From: Chloroflexi bacterium RBG_16_48_8
GTDB lineage: Bacteria; Chloroflexota; Anaerolineae; Anaerolineales; E44-bin32
Assembly: GCA_001795115.1 (NCBI GenBank)
Contig: MGNI01000055.1
Span: forward strand, 12,412-17,583
Reading direction: 5' to 3'
DNA: 5,172 nt
The translations under genes were made by a program, and so were the position numbers. Under the pieces are notes generated by a model. That model did not search any database. It saw nothing but the letters and a program-made list of their open reading frames with translations, and was not told the DNA's origin. Shown here one piece after another: positions 1 to 5,172 of this stretch. Each line of letters opens with the position of its first letter. Position 1 is the stretch's first letter.

Positions 1-838
1 TTGGCAGGTGAATTTTCAGTTGATCCGTCTCTGTTTTGGTTTTAGGTGAGGCCTCAAAGGTGGGTTTGGCGTCAAGCACTTCATCGGCCTTGAAGATCTC
101 ATACAATTCCTGGGTGCGCCTGGCAGGATCCACTCCCAGCTCTTCCTTCAAAGCCTGTTGGCAGCGAATGTATTGTCGCAGAGCTGCGGTGCGATCACCA
201 GAGAGGTAATACAGGCGCATTAGACTCTGATGGGTGCGCTCATGGGCTCGGTCGAAACTTAGAATACGCATCCCATGGTTTATTCCCCTTTCGTACTCCC
301 CATGGGCTTCGCAATAGACCATAAGTTTATCCAGTATGGAGAGGAACATATTCTGTAAGCGTTCCCGCTCAAACAAGGCCCAGTCCTGATACCAGCCCAG
401 CAAGAGGTCATCTGTATAGAGGCGCTCAGCATCTTCCAATGCCTGAAGCGTTTCCGCATCCAGCTGCCAACCCTGCAAACCATGAGCCTTTTTGTAGGCC
501 ACTTCGAATTCAGCTACGTCGATCCACAAGTCCGCTTCTGGGTTTACCCGTATCCAATCGGGTTCAATAAGCAGGATTGAAGGCTGGGAGGAATGGGCAT
601 CATCCTGAAGGATGCTTTGGAGCTGCCATAAAGCCTGCCTCAAATATTTTTTGGATTGTGAGGTGGAGTTGGAATCCCATAACAATCCGGCAAGGGTTTC
701 GCGATTGTGATGCTGCTGGCGGTTGAGCAGAAGATAGCAGAAGAGCTCCTGGGATTTTCCGGAGTCGAAATCAGCAAGGATCTGGTTCTCCTTTTCTATG
801 CTACATTTTCCAAATAAGCGGACTTTTAAGCCTGCCAC
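1..838 (-). CDS. SARP/BTAD-family transcriptional regulator, N-terminal part (runs off left edge)
   Basis: Likely DNA-binding activator of the SARP (AfsR/DnrI-like) class, acting in the cytoplasm. The frame is open from GTG 838 to the window edge, giving 279 residues with no stop. Residues about 4-95 resemble the OmpR-like winged helix of the family (KVRLFG start, then YLLLNRQQHHNRETLAGLLW and KKYLRQALWQLQ). Residues about 105-255 carry the helical bacterial transcriptional activation domain, with ALRQYIRCQQALKEELGVDP leading into ARRTQELYEIF (GVDP at about 235-238), the best BTAD signature. GTG 838 was chosen because GAAGAGG lies 9 bases upstream and no ATG exists in frame before the upstream stop; TTG 871 is an alternative. 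The last visible residues, KIHLP, resemble the lead-in to an NLPxxLTxFIGRE NB-ARC/AAA module seen in large relatives; this continuation is inferred. Its targets cannot be read from the window. Confidence 0.9.
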   Translation of the reverse strand, partial: MAGLKVRLFGKCSIEKENQILADFDSGKSQELFCYLLLNRQQHHNRETLAGLLWDSNSTSQSKKYLRQALWQLQSILQDDAHSSQPSILLIEPDWIRVNPEADLWIDVAEFEVAYKKAHGLQGWQLDAETLQALEDAERLYTDDLLLGWYQDWALFERERLQNMFLSILDKLMVYCEAHGEYERGINHGMRILSFDRAHERTHQSLMRLYYLSGDRTAALRQYIRCQQALKEELGVDPARRTQELYEIFKADEVLDAKPTFEASPKTKTETDQLKIHLP

Positions 839-893
839 TGCGCTGATCCTCTTCCATGTCTGTGATACCAATGCTGTGAATAAATGCTTAACG

Positions 894-922
894 ATTAGAA
901 ATACTTGCTCTCAATAAGCCAA
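894..922 (-). promoter_or_regulatory. Candidate sigma-70-type promoter of the SARP gene
   Basis: Read on the minus strand, TTGGCT (917-922) is followed after 17 bases by TCTAAT (894-899), which match the -35 and -10 consensus at 4/6 and 5/6. Transcription would begin near 887 and leave a leader of about 49 bases before GTG 838. It is a consensus match only. Confidence 0.45.
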
Positions 923-1031
923 TTTCACCTTTGATATCTGTAATTTTCGATGTACTCAGAACAATTGATGACCTTCTTCCTCGATTTATTGAAACTTATT
1001 CTTCTGTTTATGGAAATGACAAAGGTACTCC

Positions 1032-1061
1032 TTGTGCCAAATCGGGTATTTGGTATATAAA
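1032..1061 (+). promoter_or_regulatory. Candidate plus-strand promoter containing a dyad
   Basis: TTGTGC (1032-1037) and TATAAA (1056-1061, 5/6 to the -10 consensus) are 18 bases apart. The -35 match is weak. A dyad, CCAAAT-CGGGT-ATTTGG (1037-1053), extendable to 1033-1057 with two G-U pairs, fills the spacer and could be an operator or simply part of the neighbouring structure. Transcription would start near 1068, just before the base-paired block described next. Confidence 0.3.
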
Positions 1062-1065
1062 TGCA

Positions 1066-1207
1066 AATGCACAGTTGGACCTCACACGTCTCTTGTGCAA
1101 TGCCTCGGTGGGGGGCAACCCACCGGGGCTTTCTTCTTAAAGAAACGAACCGGCTCTGTGGCCGGTTTCGCTCGCTCCACGAAGGTCCCACCGATCCTGT
1201 AGATCGG
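1066..1207 (+). ncRNA. Candidate structured non-coding RNA (unrecognised)
   Basis: I do not recognise this as a known RNA family. Helices readable by eye are: GGACCT (1077-1082) with AGGTCC (1183-1188), closing a multibranch loop; a small CACA/TGTG hairpin (1083-1097); an 11-bp stem 1102-1112 with 1119-1129 containing one U-G pair; a 6-bp stem TTTCTT-CTTA-AAGAAA (1130-1145); a 7-bp stem AACCGGC/GCCGGTT (1148-1154 with 1161-1167); and outside the closing helix CCGATC-CTGTA-GATCGG (1191-1207). Most bases between 1077 and 1170 are paired. The U-G pair at 1105/1126 would become A-C on the opposite strand, so the plus strand folds better. No convincing protein is encoded here. It could also be a mobile repeat or chance; conservation was not tested. 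Confidence 0.35.
1102..1138 (+). terminator. Terminator-like hairpin with T-rich tail
   Basis: An 11-bp GC-rich stem (1102-1112 paired with 1119-1129, loop GGGCAA) is followed by TTTCTTCTT (1130-1138), the form of a plus-strand intrinsic terminator. No plus-strand gene ends just upstream, so it would end either a small RNA or stray transcription. The tail is interrupted by C and can itself pair with AAGAAA (1140-1145), so the element may be one arm of a larger fold instead. Confidence 0.4.
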
Positions 1208-1638
1208 CAAGCGACCAAATTTGACCTCCGCCTCGTTGCTTCCACTCTTAGTTGTTATGCTGATAGGACGTTCAATGATTTAGGAATAGCTGGCTTGAAA
1301 GTAAAGCCCCATAGACCAACTTCTTATGCCCTGCTTCTCATCATCCTCCAATGACCCTCGTCCGAACGCTTTTTGTTTAGGATAAATATTACAGCTTCCG
1401 AGGATAGATTAACATGTTGAGAATCGAGTGTCAATAAATAGGACTTATCAGTTACTTTAAAATTTTGGACAAATATGGTTGGAACCTTTTCACCTTAGTG
1501 CAGAGGATAAAACACCCGGCTGATCCTATCTGAAGTGAATGAGAATATGTAAGGCAGGAACAAGGGGGAACGATGATCGTTTGGATTCGGTCCTTCATTT
1601 CTGCGGAGAGGTACAATGCACCTTGAGGTTTCTCTAAT
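1208..1638. other. Intergenic stretch without recognisable gene
   Basis: No open frame here has a family signature, plausible composition and ribosome binding site together. It is AT-rich with short frames only. A 13-base dyad AACGAT-G-ATCGTT lies at 1569-1581, and a weak stem AGGTAC/GCACCT (1609-1623) lies just past the pilin stop with no T-run, so no clear terminator for the pilin gene is visible. Confidence 0.6.
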
Positions 1639-2163
1639 CTATTTTCTCATGACATCTACGGTCATTGTTGCACCTTCACTGGACCGGAGAGTTACAGTTG
1701 CAGGGGGATGATCGGTATCAATCACCAGGACGAAAGCATCTTTTTGGAGAATGTATTGCATCGGCCCATATCCATCGACGCTCACCGAAGCCGTTGTATC
1801 CCCCGAGGGTCTGGCAGCGATGTAAAGTTTCCCCCTTGAAGCGCTATAGACAGCCAGCACTGCGATGGAGTTACCTGTTTCTTCTCCTTCTTGTGAGGAT
1901 AGGTTATCAGGTTCGCCCACACAGGAGGTGGTGAATTCTGGGTTTATGGCAATGAGCGGTTCGCATAAAGCTTGTTTGATTCTTGAACCGAGGAGCGTGG
2001 CGATGAAGACAACCGCTACTGCCACAAAGGAAATGATTAAAGAATATTCAGCCAGCCCTTGCCCAGAATGTTGAGTATGCAAAAGATTCTCCCTTTGCTT
2101 GGATTGTTTTATTGAAGTGACTTCCATTTCTGTTTTCATGGTTTCCCATCCTTGTCCATTCAT
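1639..2163 (-). CDS. Flp/TadE-class prepilin-like protein with beta-rich C-terminal extension
   Basis: A 174-residue exported pilin-like protein. Residues 1-34 are a polar, partly basic leader ending in HSG; then QGLAEYSLIISF begins at 35. This fits the class III prepilin pattern in which peptidase cuts after Gly34 and Glu39-Tyr40 sit at +5/+6. Residues about 41-58 form one hydrophobic helix, which would anchor the subunit in the membrane and pack in the filament core. Usual Flp pilins end soon after the helix; here Cys67 and Cys81 (a possible disulfide), an acidic linker (about 89-97) and a beta-rich, perhaps Ig-like domain (about 98-174) follow. ATG 2161-2163 has AGGGGAG just upstream; ATG 2139 (Met9) after AAGGATGGG is an alternative. 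No tad assembly genes are in the window. The pilin-leader reading is firm; the extension fold is inferred. Confidence 0.8.
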   Translation of the reverse strand: MNGQGWETMKTEMEVTSIKQSKQRENLLHTQHSGQGLAEYSLIISFVAVAVVFIATLLGSRIKQALCEPLIAINPEFTTSCVGEPDNLSSQEGEETGNSIAVLAVYSASRGKLYIAARPSGDTTASVSVDGYGPMQYILQKDAFVLVIDTDHPPATVTLRSSEGATMTVDVMRK

Positions 2164-2211
2164 GTTCTCCCCTGAAAAGCGACTTTCCCACTTTTCAAAA
2201 GGTTAATCCTT

Positions 2212-2240
2212 GTTTAATCAGTCGTAAGGCCTTGGGTCAA
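2212..2240 (-). promoter_or_regulatory. Possible promoter of the prepilin-like gene
   Basis: On the minus strand TTGACC (2235-2240, 5/6 to -35) is followed after 17 bases by TTAAAC (2212-2217, only 3/6 to -10). It would give a leader of about 40 bases before ATG 2163. The poor -10 keeps this tentative. Confidence 0.3.
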
Positions 2241-2603
2241 TCGGGTTTATCTTGATTTTTGAGGCTGGCCGAATGCCTTATGAGGTAAAGGTGATTATCT
2301 CTACCTCTTTGCAGCGATCCGATGAATAGAGACTTGTCAGCCGGATGCTGCAACTTTCATTGTTCTGCTTTGGCTAGGTCTGGCAACCTGCGGCATTCTG
2401 TTAATAGTTACGAAGGAAGAGTGTCATTGTTACAAAAAAGGAGGAAAATTGGTACTAAAGTAAGGCGCAAACGTTGATATTACCCATGAAATCCCAATCC
2501 ATCCTTGGTTGAGGTTGTTTTGTACAGCACCAAATCATGGACCGAAAGAAAAGGTAGAACATATCAGGAATGAGACGAACTTCCTTATGCGATTTGTCTT
2601 AAA
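2241..2603. other. Divergent intergenic stretch, no gene seen
   Basis: This AT-rich spacer between the minus-strand pilin gene and the plus-strand nuclease gene has no credible coding frame. It contains a perfect Shine-Dalgarno string, AAGGAGG (2438-2444), 4 bases before TTG 2449, but the frame stops after four codons. ATTGGTACT occurs here (2448-2456) and again at 2667-2675, probably by chance. Confidence 0.6.
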
Positions 2604-2634
2604 AAATAAAGGTTCCACAATTTGACCTTTATTT
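2604..2634. repeat. Perfect 10-bp inverted repeat upstream of nuclease gene
   Basis: AAATAAAGGT (2604-2613) and ACCTTTATTT (2625-2634) are exact reverse complements separated by 11 bases. The right arm contains part of the -35 box of the plus-strand promoter candidate, so an operator role is plausible. Read on the minus strand the stem runs into a T-run (TTTTTT), so a weak minus-strand terminator or attenuator is the alternative. Confidence 0.6.
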
Positions 2635-2650
2635 GAAGAATTGATATTCT
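2622..2650 (+). promoter_or_regulatory. Candidate sigma-70-type promoter of the nuclease gene
   Basis: TTGACC (2622-2627, 5/6) and TATTCT (2645-2650, 4/6) are separated by 17 bases. Transcription would begin near 2657 and leave a long leader of about 180 bases before ATG 2840. The overlap of the -35 box with the inverted repeat at 2604-2634 suggests repression or activation at that site, which is inference. Confidence 0.45.
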
Positions 2651-2826
2651 GGTATTGAATCACAACATTGGTACTTTACAGGTACAACGCACCGACAACA
2701 CGTTTCAACATCCGGGGAGCTTGGGCGTGTTTTTCGATTTTTGGACAATTCATTCCTGACTTGGCTGAAATGCTGCGCGCCCTTAGATCATTTATGCTTG
2801 TGTGAAATCCGACGATCAAAACAGAT

Positions 2827-2831
2827 GGAGG
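2827..2831 (+). promoter_or_regulatory. Ribosome binding site deciding the nuclease start
   Basis: GGAGG lies 8 bases before ATG 2840 and overlaps the in-frame ATG 2825, which therefore cannot use it. This favours ATG 2840 (MTAQKGLSRG) as the start, a choice that also gives a normal signal-peptide N-region. Confidence 0.65.
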
Positions 2832-2839
2832 ATGGAAAC

Positions 2840-5172
2840 ATGACTGCGCAGAAAGGACTATCTCGAGGTTTAGGGCTATTGACTGTTTTAGGAATCTCCC
2901 TGGTACTGTTGGTAGCTGGTGCGTTTTCTGTTCGTGCCGCACCCTCGGCCGCAGCCGAGGGGATGTGATACTTAACGAAATCATGAAGGATCCTTCAGCG
3001 GTCGGTGATTCGAGTGGGGAATGGTTCGAACTCTTTAATTCCACAGCAAAGGATATCGATATCAATGGCTGGACGATTAAGGATAATGGCACTGATAGCC
3101 ATCTGATTAATAACGGAGGTTCCTTGATCTTTCCTGCAGGGGGATATCTTGTTTTCGGAAACAATGGCGACACTGCAATCAATGGCGGGGTAGCTGTTGA
3201 TTACGCATATCCTTCCAATTGGTATATGGGTAACAGTGATGATGAAGTGATATTACTTGATGGTTCATCGAATGAAATCGATAGGGTGGAGTATGACAAT
3301 GGCACTACTTTCCCGGATCCGACTGGTGCTTCGATGGTGTTGCAAGATCCTGCTTTAGATAACAATGCAGGAGCCAACTGGTGCGAATCTACGACAGCCT
3401 ATGGTGATGGGGATCGAGGTACACCGGGTTCGGTCAATGACTGTTTACCTCCTCCCGCAACAACGACCAGCATCTATGCCATCCAATACACAACGGATCC
3501 GAGCGGTGACTCACCCTTGAAGGATCAAGCTGTCACCACCGAGGGAGTCGTTACTGCCGTCTTTGGTTCTGGTTATTTTATCCAGGATCCTGAGGAAACC
3601 TCATGGAGTGGTTTATGGGTGTATGACGACGAAAATACCCCAAGCATGGCTGACAGCCTTCGCCTTACCGGTACTGTTGCGGAGTACAATGGGCTGGCGG
3701 AATTAACAACGATAACAGGATATGAAGTTCTTACATCTGGTCAGCCATTGCCAGATCCTGTGCTTTTATCTATGTCCGATGTATCTCAAGAACCGTGGGA
3801 GAGCATGCTGGTGCGGGTGGAGAATGCTACTGTGATCGATGCGGATCTCGGCCATGGTGAATGGTCGGTGGATGACAGCAGCGGTGTTGTCCGGATCGAC
3901 GATCTCGGAAGTTACAGCTACCTGCCTGCAAGCGGAGATTTTCTCGATTTCATTCAGGGTCCGCTTAACTACGATTATGGGAATTTCAAGATTGAACCCC
4001 GTGACGATAGCGATATCGGCATTCCTCCACCCTTTGTGCCCATTTGTGAAATCCAGGGAGTTGGTTTCGCCTTGCCCTATGTAGGACAGACAGTCCGCAC
4101 ACAAGGTTTGGTTATCGCCGATTTCGATCAGACGAGCAAGCGCGGGTTTTTCATACAAGATGAGAACTGCGATGGGGATCCAGCCACCTCGGACGGGATT
4201 TGGGTCTACATCAGCAGCCGTTCGCAGGTCGTCAGCGATGGTGATTTGGTGGAGCTACGGGGGTTTGTCTCTGAATATTACGGGATGACGGAGATCACCA
4301 CTTCGGTTGAGGACATCACGATCCTCTCCGAGGAGAACTCACTGCCAACCCCAGTCGATCTGAACCCGCCCTTTGATAACAACCCCTCCTGGGCATACTT
4401 CGAATCTTTGGAGGGCATGTATGTATCCATGGATTTCGCCACGGTCGTCGGATCGACCGACTACAACGACGAGGCCTATGTTGTGCGGAGCGATCTGGGA
4501 CTCGATCGGATCTTCCAGGACCATCCCGACGGGACGGGGGTGATCGTGGCCGTGGATGACAGCGGTCTTTTTGAGATCCAGCCCGAGGTCAAAGTGGGAG
4601 ATCGAGTGACTGGTCTCCTCGGGGCGCTGGATTACACCTACGACGATTGCAAGATGCAGCTCACCGCACCGCCGTTGGTATTCGCAAGTCCAGATCCGGC
4701 GAAGGATGGAGATGTCGATGGCGATATCGATCTGGATGACCTGCGCAAGCTCCAGAAATATTGGGGTCAGAGAGTGCCACCTGCACCCGCCAGCGCGGAT
4801 CTGGATGGGGATGGAAGAATCACGTACAAGGATATTCTGGCCTTCCTGCGCTTATATCGCCAGCTTATGCCCAAGCGGAATGAGTTCAGCGTTGCCACCT
4901 TCAACCTTGAGAACCTCTTCGATATGGTGGATGAGCCGGGTAAGAAAGATCCTGTCAGTTCGTCGGAAGCGTATGGATTGAAGTTGAATAAGTTGGCGGA
5001 GACCATCCACGACGATCTGGGTGAGCCGATAATCATCGGTGTACAGGAAGCTGAGAACAGGTTAGTTCTGACAGATCTTCTCGCCCAGCCTGAGATCAAG
5101 GCTGATTATGAGATTGTGCTAGTAGAAGGCCCGGATGTGCGCGGGATGGATGTGGGCCTGCTCTATCAGGTA
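2840..5172 (+). CDS. Secreted multidomain nuclease (ExeM/NucH type) with frame break after the signal peptide; 3' partial
   Basis: Probable extracellular DNA/RNA-degrading enzyme. Numbering assumes one -1 shift at 2959-2962. Residues 1-34 are a signal peptide (basic Lys5/Arg9, hydrophobic 11-29, cleavage near VRA-AP). Residues 42-about 170 are a lamin-tail domain (VILNEIM, GEWFELFN, INGWTIKDNG). About 212-310 and 403-501 are two related OB-fold-like repeats of the YhcR/ExeM kind (GYFIQD at 245 and GFFIQD at 436; EYNGLAELTT at 282 and EYYGMTEITT at 479). About 505-612 is a third beta region (SLEGMYV, VKVGDRVTGLLGALDY). About 621-676 is a dockerin-like EF-hand pair. From about 685 the EEP phosphodiesterase fold starts, with Asn689 (TFNLENLFD) and metal-ligand Glu737 (GVQEAEN); the rest, with the catalytic His/Asp residues, lies beyond the edge. 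The signal peptide frame stops at TGA 2966-2968, so as written the protein is broken: sequencing indel, real mutation or frameshifting. Confidence 0.88.
2944..2959 (+). repeat. Perfect 6-bp hairpin beside the frame break
   Basis: CTCGGC-CGCA-GCCGAG is a perfect stem with a four-base loop inside the end of the signal-peptide coding region, touching the GGGG run at 2959-2962. Such a GC stem next to a homopolymer could promote a sequencing or replication slip. It lies upstream of the shift point, not downstream as usual for -1 recoding signals. Confidence 0.6.
2957..2968 (+). other. Frame junction: GGGG run, stop TGA and overlapping GTG
   Basis: In the signal-peptide frame the codons are GAG GGG ATG TGA. 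Re-reading one G (2959-2962) yields GAG GGG GAT GTG ATA, giving AEG-DVILNEIM, exactly the start expected of a lamin-tail domain, and then 737 open codons to the window edge. GTG 2965-2967 overlaps the stop as GTGA, so coupled re-initiation is an alternative, but its GAGGGG is only 2 bases away and the product would lack a signal peptide. Confidence 0.75.
4705..4866 (+). other. Dockerin-like paired EF-hand segment inside the nuclease
   Basis: Two 12-residue calcium loops are intact: residues 623-634 (DGDVDGDIDLDD) and 654-665 (DLDGDGRITYKD), each with acidic residues at 1, 3, 5 and 12, Gly at 6 and Ile at 8, each followed by a short helix (LRKLQKYW, ILAFLRLYR). This is the duplicated F-hand layout of type I dockerins. 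It probably binds calcium and stabilises the secreted protein; docking to a cohesin partner is possible but no cohesin gene is in view. Confidence 0.8.

Noticed and set aside
931..1140. Plus-strand 69-codon frame from TTG
   Set aside because: It uses a weak start without ribosome site and ends inside the T-rich tail of the 1102-1129 hairpin; no family resemblance.
1077..1207. tRNA, known riboswitch, SRP or tmRNA
   Set aside because: The helices do not form a cloverleaf with anticodon and T-loop spacing, and I saw none of the conserved core strings of those RNAs.
925..1245. Minus-strand 106-codon frame in the gap beside the SARP gene
   Set aside because: It runs straight through the hairpin cluster, is rich in Arg/Ser/Cys with no domain signature, and lacks a convincing ribosome site; more likely an artefact of the paired RNA-like block.
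1061..1354. Plus-strand 97-codon frame
   Set aside because: It crosses all the strong helices and shows no recognisable motif or coding composition.
1609..1623. Terminator of the pilin gene
   Set aside because: The stem has only six pairs including one G-U and no T-run follows on the minus strand.
1573..1626. 17-codon plus-strand frame after AGGGGG
   Set aside because: A ribosome-site-like string is present, but the peptide is tiny, has no known counterpart and overlaps a dyad; not enough to call a gene.
1665..2074. Two plus-strand frames opposite the pilin gene
   Set aside because: They are antisense shadows of a gene with clear prepilin features.
2944..2968. Canonical programmed -1 frameshift signal
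   Set aside because: There is no X-XXY-YYZ heptamer and the obvious stem is upstream, not downstream, of the slip; only simple GGG re-pairing is possible, so recoding is not asserted.
2676..3182. Minus-strand 168-codon frame opposite the nuclease start
   Set aside because: It is antisense to the signal peptide and lamin-tail coding region, which have clear homology-type motifs; low-complexity Pro/Ser/Leu content fits a shadow.
3766..5099. Several frames of 61-130 codons on either strand inside the nuclease
   Set aside because: All overlap the continuous nuclease frame with its OB, dockerin and EEP motifs, and none has its own ribosome site or motif.
1..5172. CRISPR array, insertion sequence or prophage
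   Set aside because: There are no regularly spaced repeats, no transposase or integrase motifs and no target-site duplications.

Overview
The window looks like chromosomal DNA of a filamentous or anaerobic Chloroflexota bacterium (Anaerolineae-like). This is inferred from family content: a SARP/BTAD regulator, a Flp-type prepilin with a C-terminal extension, and a large secreted LTD/OB-fold/dockerin/nuclease protein. There is no rRNA, tRNA or other marker in the window to confirm it. Three genes are well supported and two of them run off the window edges.

Layout: (1) 1-838, minus strand, the N-terminal 279 residues of a BTAD (SARP-type) transcriptional regulator, starting at GTG 838 and continuing past the left edge. 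(2) 839-1638, about 800 bases with no convincing gene. Its most striking content is a densely base-paired block at about 1066-1207 (nested and adjacent perfect or near-perfect hairpins), preceded by a possible plus-strand promoter; it is a candidate structured non-coding RNA. (3) 1639-2163, minus strand, a secreted Flp/TadE-class prepilin with an added beta-rich C-terminal domain. (4) 2164-2839, a divergent intergenic region carrying a possible pilin promoter, a 10-bp perfect inverted repeat, and a good plus-strand promoter whose -35 box lies on the right arm of that repeat. (5) 2840-5172, plus strand, a multidomain extracellular nuclease (ExeM/NucH type): signal peptide, lamin-tail domain, two OB-fold-like repeats, a further beta region, a dockerin-like EF-hand pair and the start of an endonuclease/exonuclease/phosphatase domain cut by the right edge. 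Its signal peptide and its mature part lie in different reading frames, joined by a -1 shift at a GGGG run (2959-2962).

How they fit together: the pilin and the nuclease are both exported and are divergently arranged around a shared control region, with a cytoplasmic regulator nearby. A role in surface attachment and extracellular DNA or nucleotide scavenging is possible, but nothing in the sequence links the three functionally. The most worthwhile leads are the structured intergenic block and the frame break in the nuclease gene.
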